This document shows positions 16,741-29,142 of a stretch of 64,000 bases of DNA, one piece after another. The notes beneath the pieces are model-generated. The model saw nothing but the letters and a program-made list of their open reading frames with translations, ran no database searches and had not been told where the DNA came from. The stretch lies in NCBI RefSeq assembly GCF_003416895.1, contig NZ_QVIO01000009.1, forward strand, positions 62,001-126,000. Direction: 5' to 3'. The position numbers were made by a program, and so were the translations under genes. How positions within the stretch are numbered: the first letter of the stretch is position 1; each line of letters starts with the position of its first letter. This stretch comes from Duganella sp. BJB476. GTDB lineage: Bacteria > Pseudomonadota > Gammaproteobacteria > Burkholderiales > Burkholderiaceae_D.

Positions 16741-17208
16741 CTACCTGTAAATGCCGCAACCGATCACGACATCGTCCACGCGCTCGACATAGGTGCGCTT
16801 GCCATCGATGGTGCCGGTAGTCGGGTTGGGCCATTTGTAATCGACCCAGCCCTTGCCTTCCTTGCCCATGCCCAGCGCGAGAATGTCCTTGATCAGGAAC
16901 TTGCCGTCGGCGTCCTTCATCTCCAGCACGTTCTTGCCGACCAGCTTGACGTTGGCGCCATTGGCTTGCTCGATGCCGTCGCCATTGGCCAGGAAGGCGA
17001 AAATGTACAGGTCCTTGTGGATGAACGCCCCCTTCGGGTTATTGAATTCCGCGAAGGCCTGCTCCTTGCCATGCTTCTTCAGGAACTCGCTGGCTTTCCT
17101 GACCATCGCCACCGCTTCATCGGCCGTGCCCTTCTCCGCCGCGCCGGCGCCCGCATTGAACAACAGCGCCATGCAGCCCACCATCAAGTATTTCAACAGG
17201 TTTTTCAT
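16741..17208 (-). CDS. Secreted single-Cache-domain-like protein
   Basis: A 155-residue protein with a signal peptide (about residues 1-23, ending AGAGA). The mature domain has GTADEAVAMVRKASEF, EFNNPKGAFIHKDLYIFAF and a VDDVVIGCGIYR end, as in periplasmic single-Cache domains. It is paralogous to the protein at 343-810, matching over the whole length. It is the last gene of the operon starting at 24698, separated by 12 bp from the NTF2-like gene, and is followed by the palindromic terminator. A ligand related to the operon (5-oxoproline or glutamate) is possible but not shown. Confidence 0.78.
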   Translation of the reverse strand: MKNLLKYLMVGCMALLFNAGAGAAEKGTADEAVAMVRKASEFLKKHGKEQAFAEFNNPKGAFIHKDLYIFAFLANGDGIEQANGANVKLVGKNVLEMKDADGKFLIKDILALGMGKEGKGWVDYKWPNPTTGTIDGKRTYVERVDDVVIGCGIYR

Positions 17209-17220
17209 TTTTCAGTTCCT

Positions 17221-17775
17221 TTACTCGAAACACGAACATCGATTATTGGACGCCAGCCAGGCCAGCACCGGCCCCACGCCCACCACGTTGGCCGCGCGGT
17301 TGATGACCGCCTCGGTGACGCACCATGGATAGGGCAGCGAGGCCACCCATTTCATGACCGGCTCCACAGCGGCGGGTGGCAATATCTGCATGACTTCCAC
17401 GCTGATGGCGAGCCGCTCGGCCAGGCCGGTGGTGTCGTCGAAATGCCAGTCGTAGCGCCCGCAGCCGACCCGCACATTGCCGTTGCACTTGTCCGTCATG
17501 ACCACCAGCCATTCGCAGCTGAAGGCGGAAGCCGTTTGCTCGGGCGGAGGACCCAGGCAAAAGGTATAGACGTTCTCGTAGCTTTTTCCGAAGCGGCGCA
17601 CCAGCACGTCCGCAATAGCGTCGCGTCCCCGCGCCAGCGGCGGGAAGGCGATGCTGTCGGTATGGACCTGCATCGACAGCATGGCGTCCTCGCTGAAAGC
17701 CTGGGCCATCAGGTGCGGACGATTGCCATCCTTGGCCAGCAGGTAGCTGTGGATGGTGTGGGCGGGCGAGCGCAT
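17221..17775 (-). CDS. NTF2-like (SnoaL-type) hypothetical protein
   Basis: A 184-residue protein. The segment with a conserved HTIHSYLLAKDGNRPHLMAQAF helix, ARGRDAIADVLVRRFG and a β-sheet region (CEWLVVMTDK, GCGRYDWHFDD) fits the NTF2-like α+β barrel used by many small enzymes and binding proteins. There is no signal peptide. It sits 6 bp after the porin gene and 12 bp before the Cache-like gene, so it belongs to the operon. Function unknown. Confidence 0.65.
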   Translation of the reverse strand: MRSPAHTIHSYLLAKDGNRPHLMAQAFSEDAMLSMQVHTDSIAFPPLARGRDAIADVLVRRFGKSYENVYTFCLGPPPEQTASAFSCEWLVVMTDKCNGNVRVGCGRYDWHFDDTTGLAERLAISVEVMQILPPAAVEPVMKWVASLPYPWCVTEAVINRAANVVGVGPVLAWLASNNRCSCFE

Positions 17776-17781
17776 GACGGC

Positions 17782-18858
17782 TTAGAAGACGTGACGGATG
17801 CCGAGATTCAGGCCGCGATTGCCGGTGCCGCCTTCAATCGCGCTGCCCACCGTGTAGCCGGCGCCGTTCTTGTTGCGGATGTACGCGTACACGCCATACA
17901 AGTCGGTGCGCTTGGACAGGTTGTAGCGATAACCGCCGGCCAGTTGCTCGGCATCCTGATTGAAGCCGGTCTTGTCGTTCTTGCGGATGTAGGAGCCTAT
18001 CCACGTGCCCAGCCCTTGCGGCACCGTCACGCCCAGCAGCAGGTAGTTGCTATTGGTGGAAGGCGTTGGCGCGACCGCGTAGCCGAACGGATTGTTCAGG
18101 TTGCGCGGCAAGGCGCTGTTCAAGCCCTTGTCGACGCCGTACGCGAAGTGCGCCTTCGCCACGCCGAAGTCGTACAGCGCGGTTAGCACGGTGTTTTCGG
18201 CGCTGCTGGTGTTCTTTAGCGCGGCGGTGTCGTTGTTGCGGTGGTGATGCGCCAGGCGCACCATCAGCGAACCCGTGGTGTACGCCAGCGCGCCGCCGAA
18301 CTGCCGCTGCGCCGTGCTGCTGTCCGCCACCTCGCCGGCGCCGTAGACCAGTTCTCCGCTAAAGCCGTTCACCACCGGCGACGCGTACTTGACCGAATTG
18401 TCCATGCGGCTGGCGCCGTTGCCGGTCGCTGCGATTAGGTTCTTGGTGTCGCCCGCCGTGCCGGAGCCGAAGGGATCGACCGTCGCCACCGCCAGGTACT
18501 GCGGCGTGTACTGGCGGCCCAGCGTCAGCGTGCCGGCCGTCTTGCTCTGCAGGCCGACATAAGCCTGGCGGCCGAACAGCAAGCCGCCCTGCCCCATCGC
18601 GCCGGTATCGGCCTGGAAGCCGTTCTCCAGCAGGAAGATGGCGGACAGGCCGTCGCCCAGATCCTCGGTGCCTTTGAAGCCCAGGCGCGAGCCCGACTCG
18701 ACGCCGCTGGTCAGCTTGGTGCTGGAAGCGGCCGCGCCGACGCCGCCGCTTTCGCGCACCACCGCCATGTCGACGATGCCGTACACCGTCACGTTCGATT
18801 GGGCAGCAGCAACCCCTGCCAGTGCGCTCAGCATGAGCGCAAGCATAGTCTTGTTCAT
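17782..18858 (-). CDS. Gram-negative outer-membrane porin (Porin_4 type)
   Basis: A 358-residue trimeric-porin-type protein with a clear signal peptide (MNKTMLALMLSALAGVAAAQ) and the betaproteobacterial porin start SNVTVYGIVDMAVV. It has alternating β-strand patterns throughout and ends in the aromatic residue of IRHVF, as needed for outer-membrane assembly. It would let small, probably anionic, solutes into the periplasm. Its position behind the oxoprolinase and MFS genes suggests it helps take up the substrate of this operon. Confidence 0.92.
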   Translation of the reverse strand: MNKTMLALMLSALAGVAAAQSNVTVYGIVDMAVVRESGGVGAAASSTKLTSGVESGSRLGFKGTEDLGDGLSAIFLLENGFQADTGAMGQGGLLFGRQAYVGLQSKTAGTLTLGRQYTPQYLAVATVDPFGSGTAGDTKNLIAATGNGASRMDNSVKYASPVVNGFSGELVYGAGEVADSSTAQRQFGGALAYTTGSLMVRLAHHHRNNDTAALKNTSSAENTVLTALYDFGVAKAHFAYGVDKGLNSALPRNLNNPFGYAVAPTPSTNSNYLLLGVTVPQGLGTWIGSYIRKNDKTGFNQDAEQLAGGYRYNLSKRTDLYGVYAYIRNKNGAGYTVGSAIEGGTGNRGLNLGIRHVF

Positions 18859-18930
18859 TTTGATTTCCCCAGTTGTACAGGCTCTGATGTTGGAGGCGGG
18901 ATAACGAGCCCTGGCTATCCCGCCATTTGC

Positions 18931-22548
<3,618 letters not shown>

Positions 22549-22572
22549 GGTATTACCTTTTTACAGTCTGAA

Positions 22573-23844
22573 TCAGGATTCGAGTTTCTTGCCGGCGGTT
22601 TCAGGCAGCGTCAACGCGGCCAGGATCATCACGCCGTAGGCGGTGCCGGCGAACACGCCGATCGCCTCGCCCAGCGCCATCGACTGGCTGCTCAGGCCTA
22701 TCATCAGCGGGAACAGCGAGCCGACCGCGCGGCCCATGTTGTAGCTGAAGCCCTGGCCGGATCCGCGGATCTCGGTCGGGAACAATTCGGTCAGGAAGGC
22801 GCCCATGCCGCTGAATACGCCGGATACGCAGAAGCCCAGCGGGAAGCCGAGGAACAGCATCACGCCGTCCGTCACCGGCAAGCGGGTGTAGGCCAGGGCG
22901 ATGCACAGCGAGCCGGTGGCGAACAGGATGAAGTTCTTCTTGCGGCCCAGGTAGTCGGTCAGGAAGGCGCTGACGATGTAGCCCACGTAGGAGCCGACGA
23001 TCACCATCGCCAGGTAGCCGCCGGTGCCCAGCACCGTCAGATGGCGCTCGGTCTTGAGGTAGGTCGGCAGCCAGGTGGTGATGGCGTAGTAGCCGCCTTG
23101 GGCGCCGGTGGTCAACAGCACGGCGCGCAGGGTGGTGCTCAGCATCTTGGGCGCGAAGATCTGGGCGAACGAGGCGCGGTCCTCCGGCGCCACCTTCTTT
23201 TGCTGCGCCACGAAGATTTCCGGCTCGTCGACGAAGCGGCGGATGAAGATCACGAACAACGCCGGCAGTATCCCCAGCAGGAACAGCGAGCGCCATGCCC
23301 ATTCATGCGGCAGCAGCGAGAACATCAGCGCGTACAGCAGCGCCGACACGCCCCAGCCGATCGCCCATCCCGCCTGCACCATGCCGACCGCCTTGCCGCG
23401 GTCCTTGGCGCGTATCACCTCGCCGATCAGGATGGCGCCGGCGGTCCACTCGCCGCCCATGCCAAAGCCCATCAGGCCGCGCGCCACCAGCAGCTGGGTG
23501 AAGTTCTGCGCCAGTCCGCACAGCACGGTGAAGAAGGCGAACCACAGGATGGTCAGTTGCAGCGTCTTGACGCGGCCGATGCGGTCCGACAGGATGCCGG
23601 CGATCCAGCCACCGAGGGCGGAGGTCAGCAAGGTGACGGTGCCGATCAAGCCGGCGTCGCCCTTGGACAGGCCCCAGGTGGCGATCAAGGTCGGGATCAC
23701 GAAGCTGAGGAACTGCGTGTCCATCGCGTCGAGCGCGTAGCCGATCTTGCAGCTCCAGAAGGTGCGGCGCTCCTTGCCGGTCAGTGCGCGGAACCAGGAG
23801 AAGTAACCCTCCTGCTGGGCGGTTGGTAGTGCGCTGGTGTTCAT
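22573..23844 (-). CDS. MFS transporter, carboxylate/AAHS-like
   Basis: A 423-residue major facilitator with twelve predicted membrane helices. The loop motif DRIGRVKTLQ after helix 2 and GMGGEWTAGAILIGEVI near helix 4 place it with the aromatic-acid/metabolite:H+ symporter group. The ATG at 23844 was chosen because GGGGAG precedes it. It lies between the D-glutamate-cyclase-like gene and 5-oxoprolinase and would import 5-oxoproline, glutamate or a related acid. The substrate is inferred from the operon. Confidence 0.88.
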   Translation of the reverse strand: MNTSALPTAQQEGYFSWFRALTGKERRTFWSCKIGYALDAMDTQFLSFVIPTLIATWGLSKGDAGLIGTVTLLTSALGGWIAGILSDRIGRVKTLQLTILWFAFFTVLCGLAQNFTQLLVARGLMGFGMGGEWTAGAILIGEVIRAKDRGKAVGMVQAGWAIGWGVSALLYALMFSLLPHEWAWRSLFLLGILPALFVIFIRRFVDEPEIFVAQQKKVAPEDRASFAQIFAPKMLSTTLRAVLLTTGAQGGYYAITTWLPTYLKTERHLTVLGTGGYLAMVIVGSYVGYIVSAFLTDYLGRKKNFILFATGSLCIALAYTRLPVTDGVMLFLGFPLGFCVSGVFSGMGAFLTELFPTEIRGSGQGFSYNMGRAVGSLFPLMIGLSSQSMALGEAIGVFAGTAYGVMILAALTLPETAGKKLES

Positions 23845-23924
23845 GGTGCTCCCCTTTGTTTGGTGCAGCAATCCCCTTCGGCCGCGCTGTGCGGGTCCGT
23901 AGTGGGTGCTACTTTGGTTTTAAG

Positions 23925-24698
23925 TCAGAACGCTGCTAAAGATGAATTGCGGATGTCGGTGACCAGCATGTAGCCCGGCTGGTGGGTGATCGCCAGCGGC
24001 AGGCGCGCGTGGCGGATGGCTTCCTGCGGCGTGACGCCGCATGCCCAGAAGACCGGTATTTCGTCCGGCATGATCTCGACCGGATCGCCGTATTCTGGCC
24101 GCGCGATGTCGGCGATGCCGATCAGCGACGGGTCGCCGAGGTGCACCGGCGCGCCATGCACCGCCGGATAGCGGCTGGTGATCTGGATCGCGCGGACGGC
24201 GTCGGCGGCCTTCATCGGCCGCATCGACACCACCATCTCCCCGCCGAACGGGCCGGCGGCCTGGTTGCGGATATTGGTGCGGTACATGGCGACGTTGCGG
24301 CGTTGTTCGATGTGGCGCAGCTTGATGCCGGCCTCGATCAGCATCTGCTCGAACGAGAACGAGCAGCCGATCGCGAACACCACCAGGTCGTCGCGCCAGA
24401 CGTCGTGCAGCGAATGGGTCTGCGATGCATCCTGCCCGCCGCGATAGATGGTGTAACCAGGCGTGTCGCTGCGCAGGTCCATGTCGGCACCCAGACGCGT
24501 CACGTTCCACTGGCCCGGCTCGCCCACCGCCAGCAGCGGGCAGGAGCGCGGGTTGCGCTGGCAGAACAGCAGGAATTCGTCGGCATGCGCCTGCGGCAGG
24601 ATCACCAGGTTGGCCTGGGCATATTCACCACAGTAGCCAGCCGTCGGCAGGCGGAATTCGCCGCGGCGTACCTTGTGCCGTAATTGAAGTGGAGTCAT
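23925..24698 (-). CDS. D-glutamate cyclase / hydro-lyase family protein (DUF1445)
   Basis: A 257-residue protein of the DUF1445 (PF07286) family. Family features include LRHKVRRGEFRLPTAGYCGEYAQANL near the start, the FAIGCSFSFEQMLIEAG segment, RTNIRNQAAGPFGGEMVVSMRP, and HAPVHLGDPSLIGI-like GAPVHLGDPSLIGI. Mammalian members of this family make 5-oxo-D-proline from D-glutamate; bacterial ones are annotated only as putative hydro-lyases. It is the first gene of the operon and is divergent from a LysR gene. Cyclising D-glutamate to oxoproline here would feed the oxoprolinase. Confidence 0.8.
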   Translation of the reverse strand: MTPLQLRHKVRRGEFRLPTAGYCGEYAQANLVILPQAHADEFLLFCQRNPRSCPLLAVGEPGQWNVTRLGADMDLRSDTPGYTIYRGGQDASQTHSLHDVWRDDLVVFAIGCSFSFEQMLIEAGIKLRHIEQRRNVAMYRTNIRNQAAGPFGGEMVVSMRPMKAADAVRAIQITSRYPAVHGAPVHLGDPSLIGIADIARPEYGDPVEIMPDEIPVFWACGVTPQEAIRHARLPLAITHQPGYMLVTDIRNSSLAAF

Positions 24699-24853
24699 GA
24701 AGGTCTCGTTGTTTTGAAGATGAAAAAAACTGTATGAGTTCAGAATAAACTTGTATATCGCTATCCGCTATCTAGTAATTTTTGCTGTGACTGTTTAGTT
24801 TTTCTTACCGACGTGCACTACACCGGCGCACGGAGATAAGGTATTCTTGTCCC
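24699..24853. promoter_or_regulatory. Divergent promoter region of the oxoproline operon and its LysR gene
   Basis: An AT-rich stretch of 155 bp between divergent genes, the usual place for LysR T-N11-A sites. Several TA-rich hexamers are present but no single strong palindrome was found. Confidence 0.4.
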
Positions 24854-25789
24854 ATGAATATCCGATTCCTGGAGACGTTTGTCACCCTCGCCCAACTCCG
24901 CAGCTTCCGTGCCACGGCCCGTGCATTGCACGCGACGCCAGCTGCAATTTCCTTACGTATCAAGACCTTAGAGGAGGAATTGCAGACGGAACTGGTCGAC
25001 CGGACCAAGCGGGATTTTTGCCTGACAGCGAATGCGGAATATCTGCTGGGACATGCGAAAGCGGTGGTCGACGCGACGCGCAGACTGCAGGCCGCGGCGC
25101 ACAAAGATAGTGCAATTCGCGGCCGGCTGCGGCTGGGCGTGATCGAATCGGTGGTGCACAGTTGGCTGGCGCAATACATCCGCCAGCTCAATGTGTTGTA
25201 TCCCGAGCTGGAAGTCGACCTCGCGGTCGACATGAGCAATGTGCTGGAGCGGCGCCTGCGCGCGCGCGAACTCGATCTGGTGATCCAGGTCGAGGGTGTG
25301 GAAAGCCGCGATATCGTTTCCGAGGCCCTGGCCGTGTATCCGCTGCACTGGATCGCGCGCCGGGGCTTGATTGACACCCGCAAGGAGGGACTGAACCAGC
25401 GCTTGCTGCGGATGCCCATCCTGACTTTCGGACGCGGCACGGCGCCGCAACGCATGCTGGAAGAGATCGTCAGCAAGATGGCGAACCTGGCGATGATACC
25501 GCTGGAACAAACCCGCATCACGTGTTCCCCATCGGTCGCGGCGATCGTGCAGCTGATGAAGGATGGCTATGGCGTGGCGGCGATCCCCAGCCTGTTCGTG
25601 GTCAGCTCGCTGGAGAGCGGCGAATTTATAGAACTGCCGGTGCACCCCGAGCCACCGTCCATCATCGTCTCCATGTGCTTCCAATCGAACGCGGAGATGC
25701 TGGTGCACGCGGCAGCCAACGCGGCGCGCCAGGCCTGCGCCAGCTATTGCGCGCAGGTCGATTCACGCTATATCAAGTCGCTGGGCTGA
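24854..25789 (+). CDS. LysR-family regulator of the oxoproline operon
   Basis: A 311-residue LysR-type regulator. The N-terminal winged helix starts MNIRFLETFVTLAQLRSFRATARALHATPAAIS, and the effector domain runs from about residue 95. It is transcribed divergently from the operon beginning at 24698, so it probably activates that operon in response to its substrate. The effector is unknown; 5-oxoproline or glutamate would be logical. Confidence 0.88.
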   Translation: MNIRFLETFVTLAQLRSFRATARALHATPAAISLRIKTLEEELQTELVDRTKRDFCLTANAEYLLGHAKAVVDATRRLQAAAHKDSAIRGRLRLGVIESVVHSWLAQYIRQLNVLYPELEVDLAVDMSNVLERRLRARELDLVIQVEGVESRDIVSEALAVYPLHWIARRGLIDTRKEGLNQRLLRMPILTFGRGTAPQRMLEEIVSKMANLAMIPLEQTRITCSPSVAAIVQLMKDGYGVAAIPSLFVVSSLESGEFIELPVHPEPPSIIVSMCFQSNAEMLVHAAANAARQACASYCAQVDSRYIKSLG

Positions 25790-25804
25790 GGCCGGCACAA
25801 GTAC

Positions 25805-27067
25805 TTACACCGGTCCTTGTAACATGGTCACCGGATCCAGGCGCGCGGCGCTCGCGGCTGGATAGGCGCCGGCGGCCAGACCGCTGATCAGGGCCAGCGC
25901 GGCCGAGCAGAGCGGCGTTGCGATATTTAGCGTGACCTCGATGCCCGCGATGGTCAGCGCCAGGCTGGCGCCGGCGATGCCCAACACCAGACCGAGCACC
26001 GCGCCGAACAGGCATATCAGCACACTTTCCATGAGGAACTGCGCCACCACGTCGGTCGCATGCGCGCCCACGGCCATGCGCAGGCCGATCTCCGCTTTGC
26101 GCTCTGAAACCGAGGCTAGCATCACGTTCATGATGCCCAGCGACCCTACCAGCAACGCCACGCCGCCCAGCACTGCAAGAAAGCGCGTATAGAGCGCCAC
26201 CTGCTGCTGCCGAAGCTCGCTGACTTGCTTCGCCCCACTCGCTTGCACCGTCGGCGACACCAGGAAGCGTAGACGCGATGCCAGCAGTCCCGGCATGTCG
26301 GGCGGTGTTGTACTCGGCTGTAGGCGCGTCAGCAGCAGAGCCGTCGATGGCGCCGGCGGTCCGGCCAAGCGGCGCATGGAGGCATACGAGACAAAGACGC
26401 TGCGGTTCATCTTGACTGATTGCAGCAGATCGTCGCCAAAGTAAGGGGCCAAGACGCCGGCCAGCAAGAAGTTCTTGCCGCATAGACTGACCGGCATGCC
26501 GGGCCGCAGGTCCAGACGGGTCTTGCGCAACTCGGCGGCCGGCTCCGCGCCAAGTACGATCCACGGTTGCCGGCCATCGAGCGCATGCAGGAAGCGGCCG
26601 TATTGCAGGCGCAACGACAGCACGGCTGGTAAATCTGGATATGCGGCGATGATCTCAGGATTGCCCAAAGCCGTTTCCTGCCCGTTAGCGCAGCTGAAAT
26701 GACGCTCAAGACGGGCCACGGACTGTACCTCCGGCATACGCCACAGCACGGCGGCGGCGGTGACGATCATCGCGTCCAGTCGCACCTGCGTCAGTTCGCC
26801 TAATGGGGTGCCTTCCCGCTTGTCCTGCATCGCGTCGGGAGGCGGCACGTTGATCGTCACCACGTCCGCGCCTAATTGATCAAGTGCTCGCGTGGCTTGG
26901 GCGGCGACGCTGTTGCCGATGATGAGCATGGACGTGACCGCCGCGATCCCGATCGCCACACCGACCACCGCCAGGCCGATGCGGCGGCGGTTCGTCTGTA
27001 CGCTCTGCCACGCGAAGCCGAAGGCGATGCGCAGCCGTAGCCGGTGGCGCGCGTAGCGTTCACGCAT
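25805..27067 (-). CDS. MacB-like ABC transporter permease
   Basis: A 420-residue permease of the FtsX/MacB type. It has one N-terminal membrane helix (IGLAVVGVAIGIAAVTSMLII), a large periplasmic domain (about residues 50-285), and three C-terminal helices (the last near LISGLAAGAYPAASAARLDPVTML). MacB-type permeases move periplasmic substrates through a HlyD-type adaptor and a TolC channel. Unlike true MacB, the ATPase is a separate gene here. The start at 27067 gives an 8-bp overlap with the ATPase gene; 27088 is an alternative. It is the last gene of the exporter operon. Confidence 0.85.
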   Translation of the reverse strand: MRERYARHRLRLRIAFGFAWQSVQTNRRRIGLAVVGVAIGIAAVTSMLIIGNSVAAQATRALDQLGADVVTINVPPPDAMQDKREGTPLGELTQVRLDAMIVTAAAVLWRMPEVQSVARLERHFSCANGQETALGNPEIIAAYPDLPAVLSLRLQYGRFLHALDGRQPWIVLGAEPAAELRKTRLDLRPGMPVSLCGKNFLLAGVLAPYFGDDLLQSVKMNRSVFVSYASMRRLAGPPAPSTALLLTRLQPSTTPPDMPGLLASRLRFLVSPTVQASGAKQVSELRQQQVALYTRFLAVLGGVALLVGSLGIMNVMLASVSERKAEIGLRMAVGAHATDVVAQFLMESVLICLFGAVLGLVLGIAGASLALTIAGIEVTLNIATPLCSAALALISGLAAGAYPAASAARLDPVTMLQGPV

Positions 27068-27779
27068 GGAGGGGGTTGATGCATCCATCGTGCATGGTGA
27101 TCTGGCGCGGCAGTTGCCGCGCAATCCCCATGTCGTGGGTGATCATGAGCAGCGCGGCGCCGTTCGCCGTCGTGACCTCGCGCAGCAAGTCCAGCACGCG
27201 CGCGCCGGTCGCCGAGTCCAGCGCGCCGGTCGGTTCATCCGCCAGCAGCAGTCTCGGCCGCCCGGCGACGGCGCGGGCGATGGCGACGCGCTGCTTTTCG
27301 CCGCCGGACAGCTCGGATGGCCGGTGCGACAGGCGATGCTCCAGACCCACCGCCGCCAGCGCCGCACGCGCCGCATCCAGCGACGCGCGCGGCGTCAGGC
27401 CCCGATACAGCAGCGGCATCTGTACGTTCTGCTGAGCGCTCAAGGACGGCAGCAGGTGGCACTGCTGGAATACAAAACCAATGTCCCGATTTCGCAGGCG
27501 CGCTTTCTCCTGCGACGACAAGGCCTGGGTATCCACGCCGGCCAGCCGGTAGTGGCCCGCGCTGGGCGTGTCCAACAGGCCGATCAGATTCATCATCGTC
27601 GATTTGCCGGAACCGGATGGTCCGACGATGGCCAGCGCCTCGCCAACGCGCACCCGCAGATCGATGCCCCGCACCGCCCGGACGTCTTCGCCGGCCACCT
27701 GGAAAGTCCGGGCGACCTGCTCCAGCTCGATCAGCAAGCCGGCCACGCGGGCGCCGCCATGAATGTCGGGCTCAGTCAT
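27060..27779 (-). CDS. ABC transporter ATPase, MacB/LolD type
   Basis: A 239-residue ATPase. The Walker A motif is GPSGSGKS (about residue 54-61), the signature ELSGGEKQRVAIARA, the Walker B LLLADEPTGALD and the H-loop histidine in ITHD. This subfamily powers MacB, LolCDE and FtsEX-type permeases. It overlaps the HlyD-type gene upstream and the permease gene downstream by 8 bp each, showing translational coupling. Confidence 0.92.
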   Translation of the reverse strand: MTEPDIHGGARVAGLLIELEQVARTFQVAGEDVRAVRGIDLRVRVGEALAIVGPSGSGKSTMMNLIGLLDTPSAGHYRLAGVDTQALSSQEKARLRNRDIGFVFQQCHLLPSLSAQQNVQMPLLYRGLTPRASLDAARAALAAVGLEHRLSHRPSELSGGEKQRVAIARAVAGRPRLLLADEPTGALDSATGARVLDLLREVTTANGAALLMITHDMGIARQLPRQITMHDGCINPLHA

Positions 27780-29118
27780 TGCCCGCGCCCGATAGCAGCT
27801 TGTCCAGCATGCCTGCGCCGGCCGCCGCGGACGCCGGAACGGCGACGGGCACCCATACCTCTTCCCCGGCCGCGACGCCCGACTTGACTTCAACGCTGTC
27901 CACCAACGATTTGCCGGCGTCGATTTCCTGGACCCGCCCATGATCCGCCGCCGATCGCCGCACCCGCACCACCGGCCGGCCGGCCGCATTCCAGGCGACC
28001 GCGCCCAGCGGAACACGCAGCGTGGCCGGCCCCGGTTCCACCGTCACCCCGATGGTGACGCTGCTGCCGACGCGCAGCGCCCGCCGCGCATCCGTGGGGG
28101 GCTTGAGCAGGATTTGTACTTCGAATTCCGCCGAGCCGCGACTGCCCTGGCCACGGCCGTCCGTCGCGCGCGCCTGCGATGAAACACGCCGTACCACGCC
28201 GGCAAACTCGCGAGCGCCATCGGCGACCAGCGCGACGCGGGCGGCCTGCCCCGGTGCGATCTGCCGCGCATCGTCTTCGTCCACCCATGTCTTGATCAGA
28301 AAGGCGGAGGTATCGCCCACGGCCAGTATCACATCCTTGGGCGTGACTGCCGCGCCCGGGTTGAGTTCTTTTTGCGTCGCAACGTCGCCGGCATCGCCGG
28401 CCGCCGGATATAGCACCACGCCGGCCAGCGGCGACAGCATGGTTGTCGCCTTCAGCTTGGCGCGGATGTCGTCGAGGTGCAGTCGCCGGTTTTCCAGATC
28501 CAGTTCCAGCACGCGCAATGCCGTTCCCGAGCGCCGGAGCTTGAGCGTTGAGAGTTCATCGTGCGCGCCGTCGACCTGACTCTGGCCGGCGTCGATTTCC
28601 TGTTTTGCTGCGTCGAGTTCGGTACGCGCGATGATGCCCTTGTCATACAGCCGCTGCGCTTCCGCGCCGCGTCCCTGCGCTGCCGTCAGGGTATTCTGCG
28701 CGGCCAGCAGCCGGCGCGCCGCGCCTTGGTATTCGGTGCCTGATTCCAGTCTTTGCGCGGCGGTCAGGGCTTGCCGGGCCTGGATAGCCGCCATCTCGGC
28801 TTCGCGCCATTGGCGTTTGAGTTCAGAATCGCTGACTTGCGCCAGTCTTTGCCCCACCGCCACCATATCACCGAACTGCACATACCTGGCCAGCAGCACG
28901 CTATCGACCGGTGCGCTGATGTTGACGGTGTTGACCGGGCTGAGCGCTCCTTGCAGCAGCAGAGGTTGCGCTGTGCGCGCGCTCAGGACCTTGAGCCAAC
29001 GGCCGTTGTCGGGCGCGGCCGGCCGCGCCACCAGCACCAGCCCGCAGGCGGCAAGGCCCAGCAGCGCCGCCGCGACCACGCGGCCGGACATCCATTTCCT
29101 AGGGGCGGGAGTTCGCAT
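27772..29118 (-). CDS. HlyD/MacA-type periplasmic adaptor protein
   Basis: A 448-residue membrane-fusion protein with one N-terminal membrane helix (about residues 12-32). A biotinyl-lipoyl-like module spans the lead-in and exit of a coiled-coil hairpin (about residues 85-220, rich in A/E/Q/R). β-barrel and membrane-proximal domains follow to the C terminus. It links the inner-membrane ABC transporter to the TolC-type channel. It is 24 bp downstream of the TolC gene. Confidence 0.9.
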   Translation of the reverse strand: MRTPAPRKWMSGRVVAAALLGLAACGLVLVARPAAPDNGRWLKVLSARTAQPLLLQGALSPVNTVNISAPVDSVLLARYVQFGDMVAVGQRLAQVSDSELKRQWREAEMAAIQARQALTAAQRLESGTEYQGAARRLLAAQNTLTAAQGRGAEAQRLYDKGIIARTELDAAKQEIDAGQSQVDGAHDELSTLKLRRSGTALRVLELDLENRRLHLDDIRAKLKATTMLSPLAGVVLYPAAGDAGDVATQKELNPGAAVTPKDVILAVGDTSAFLIKTWVDEDDARQIAPGQAARVALVADGAREFAGVVRRVSSQARATDGRGQGSRGSAEFEVQILLKPPTDARRALRVGSSVTIGVTVEPGPATLRVPLGAVAWNAAGRPVVRVRRSAADHGRVQEIDAGKSLVDSVEVKSGVAAGEEVWVPVAVPASAAAGAGMLDKLLSGAGND

Positions 29119-29142
29119 ATCGGTATCTCGTATTCAGGTGTG

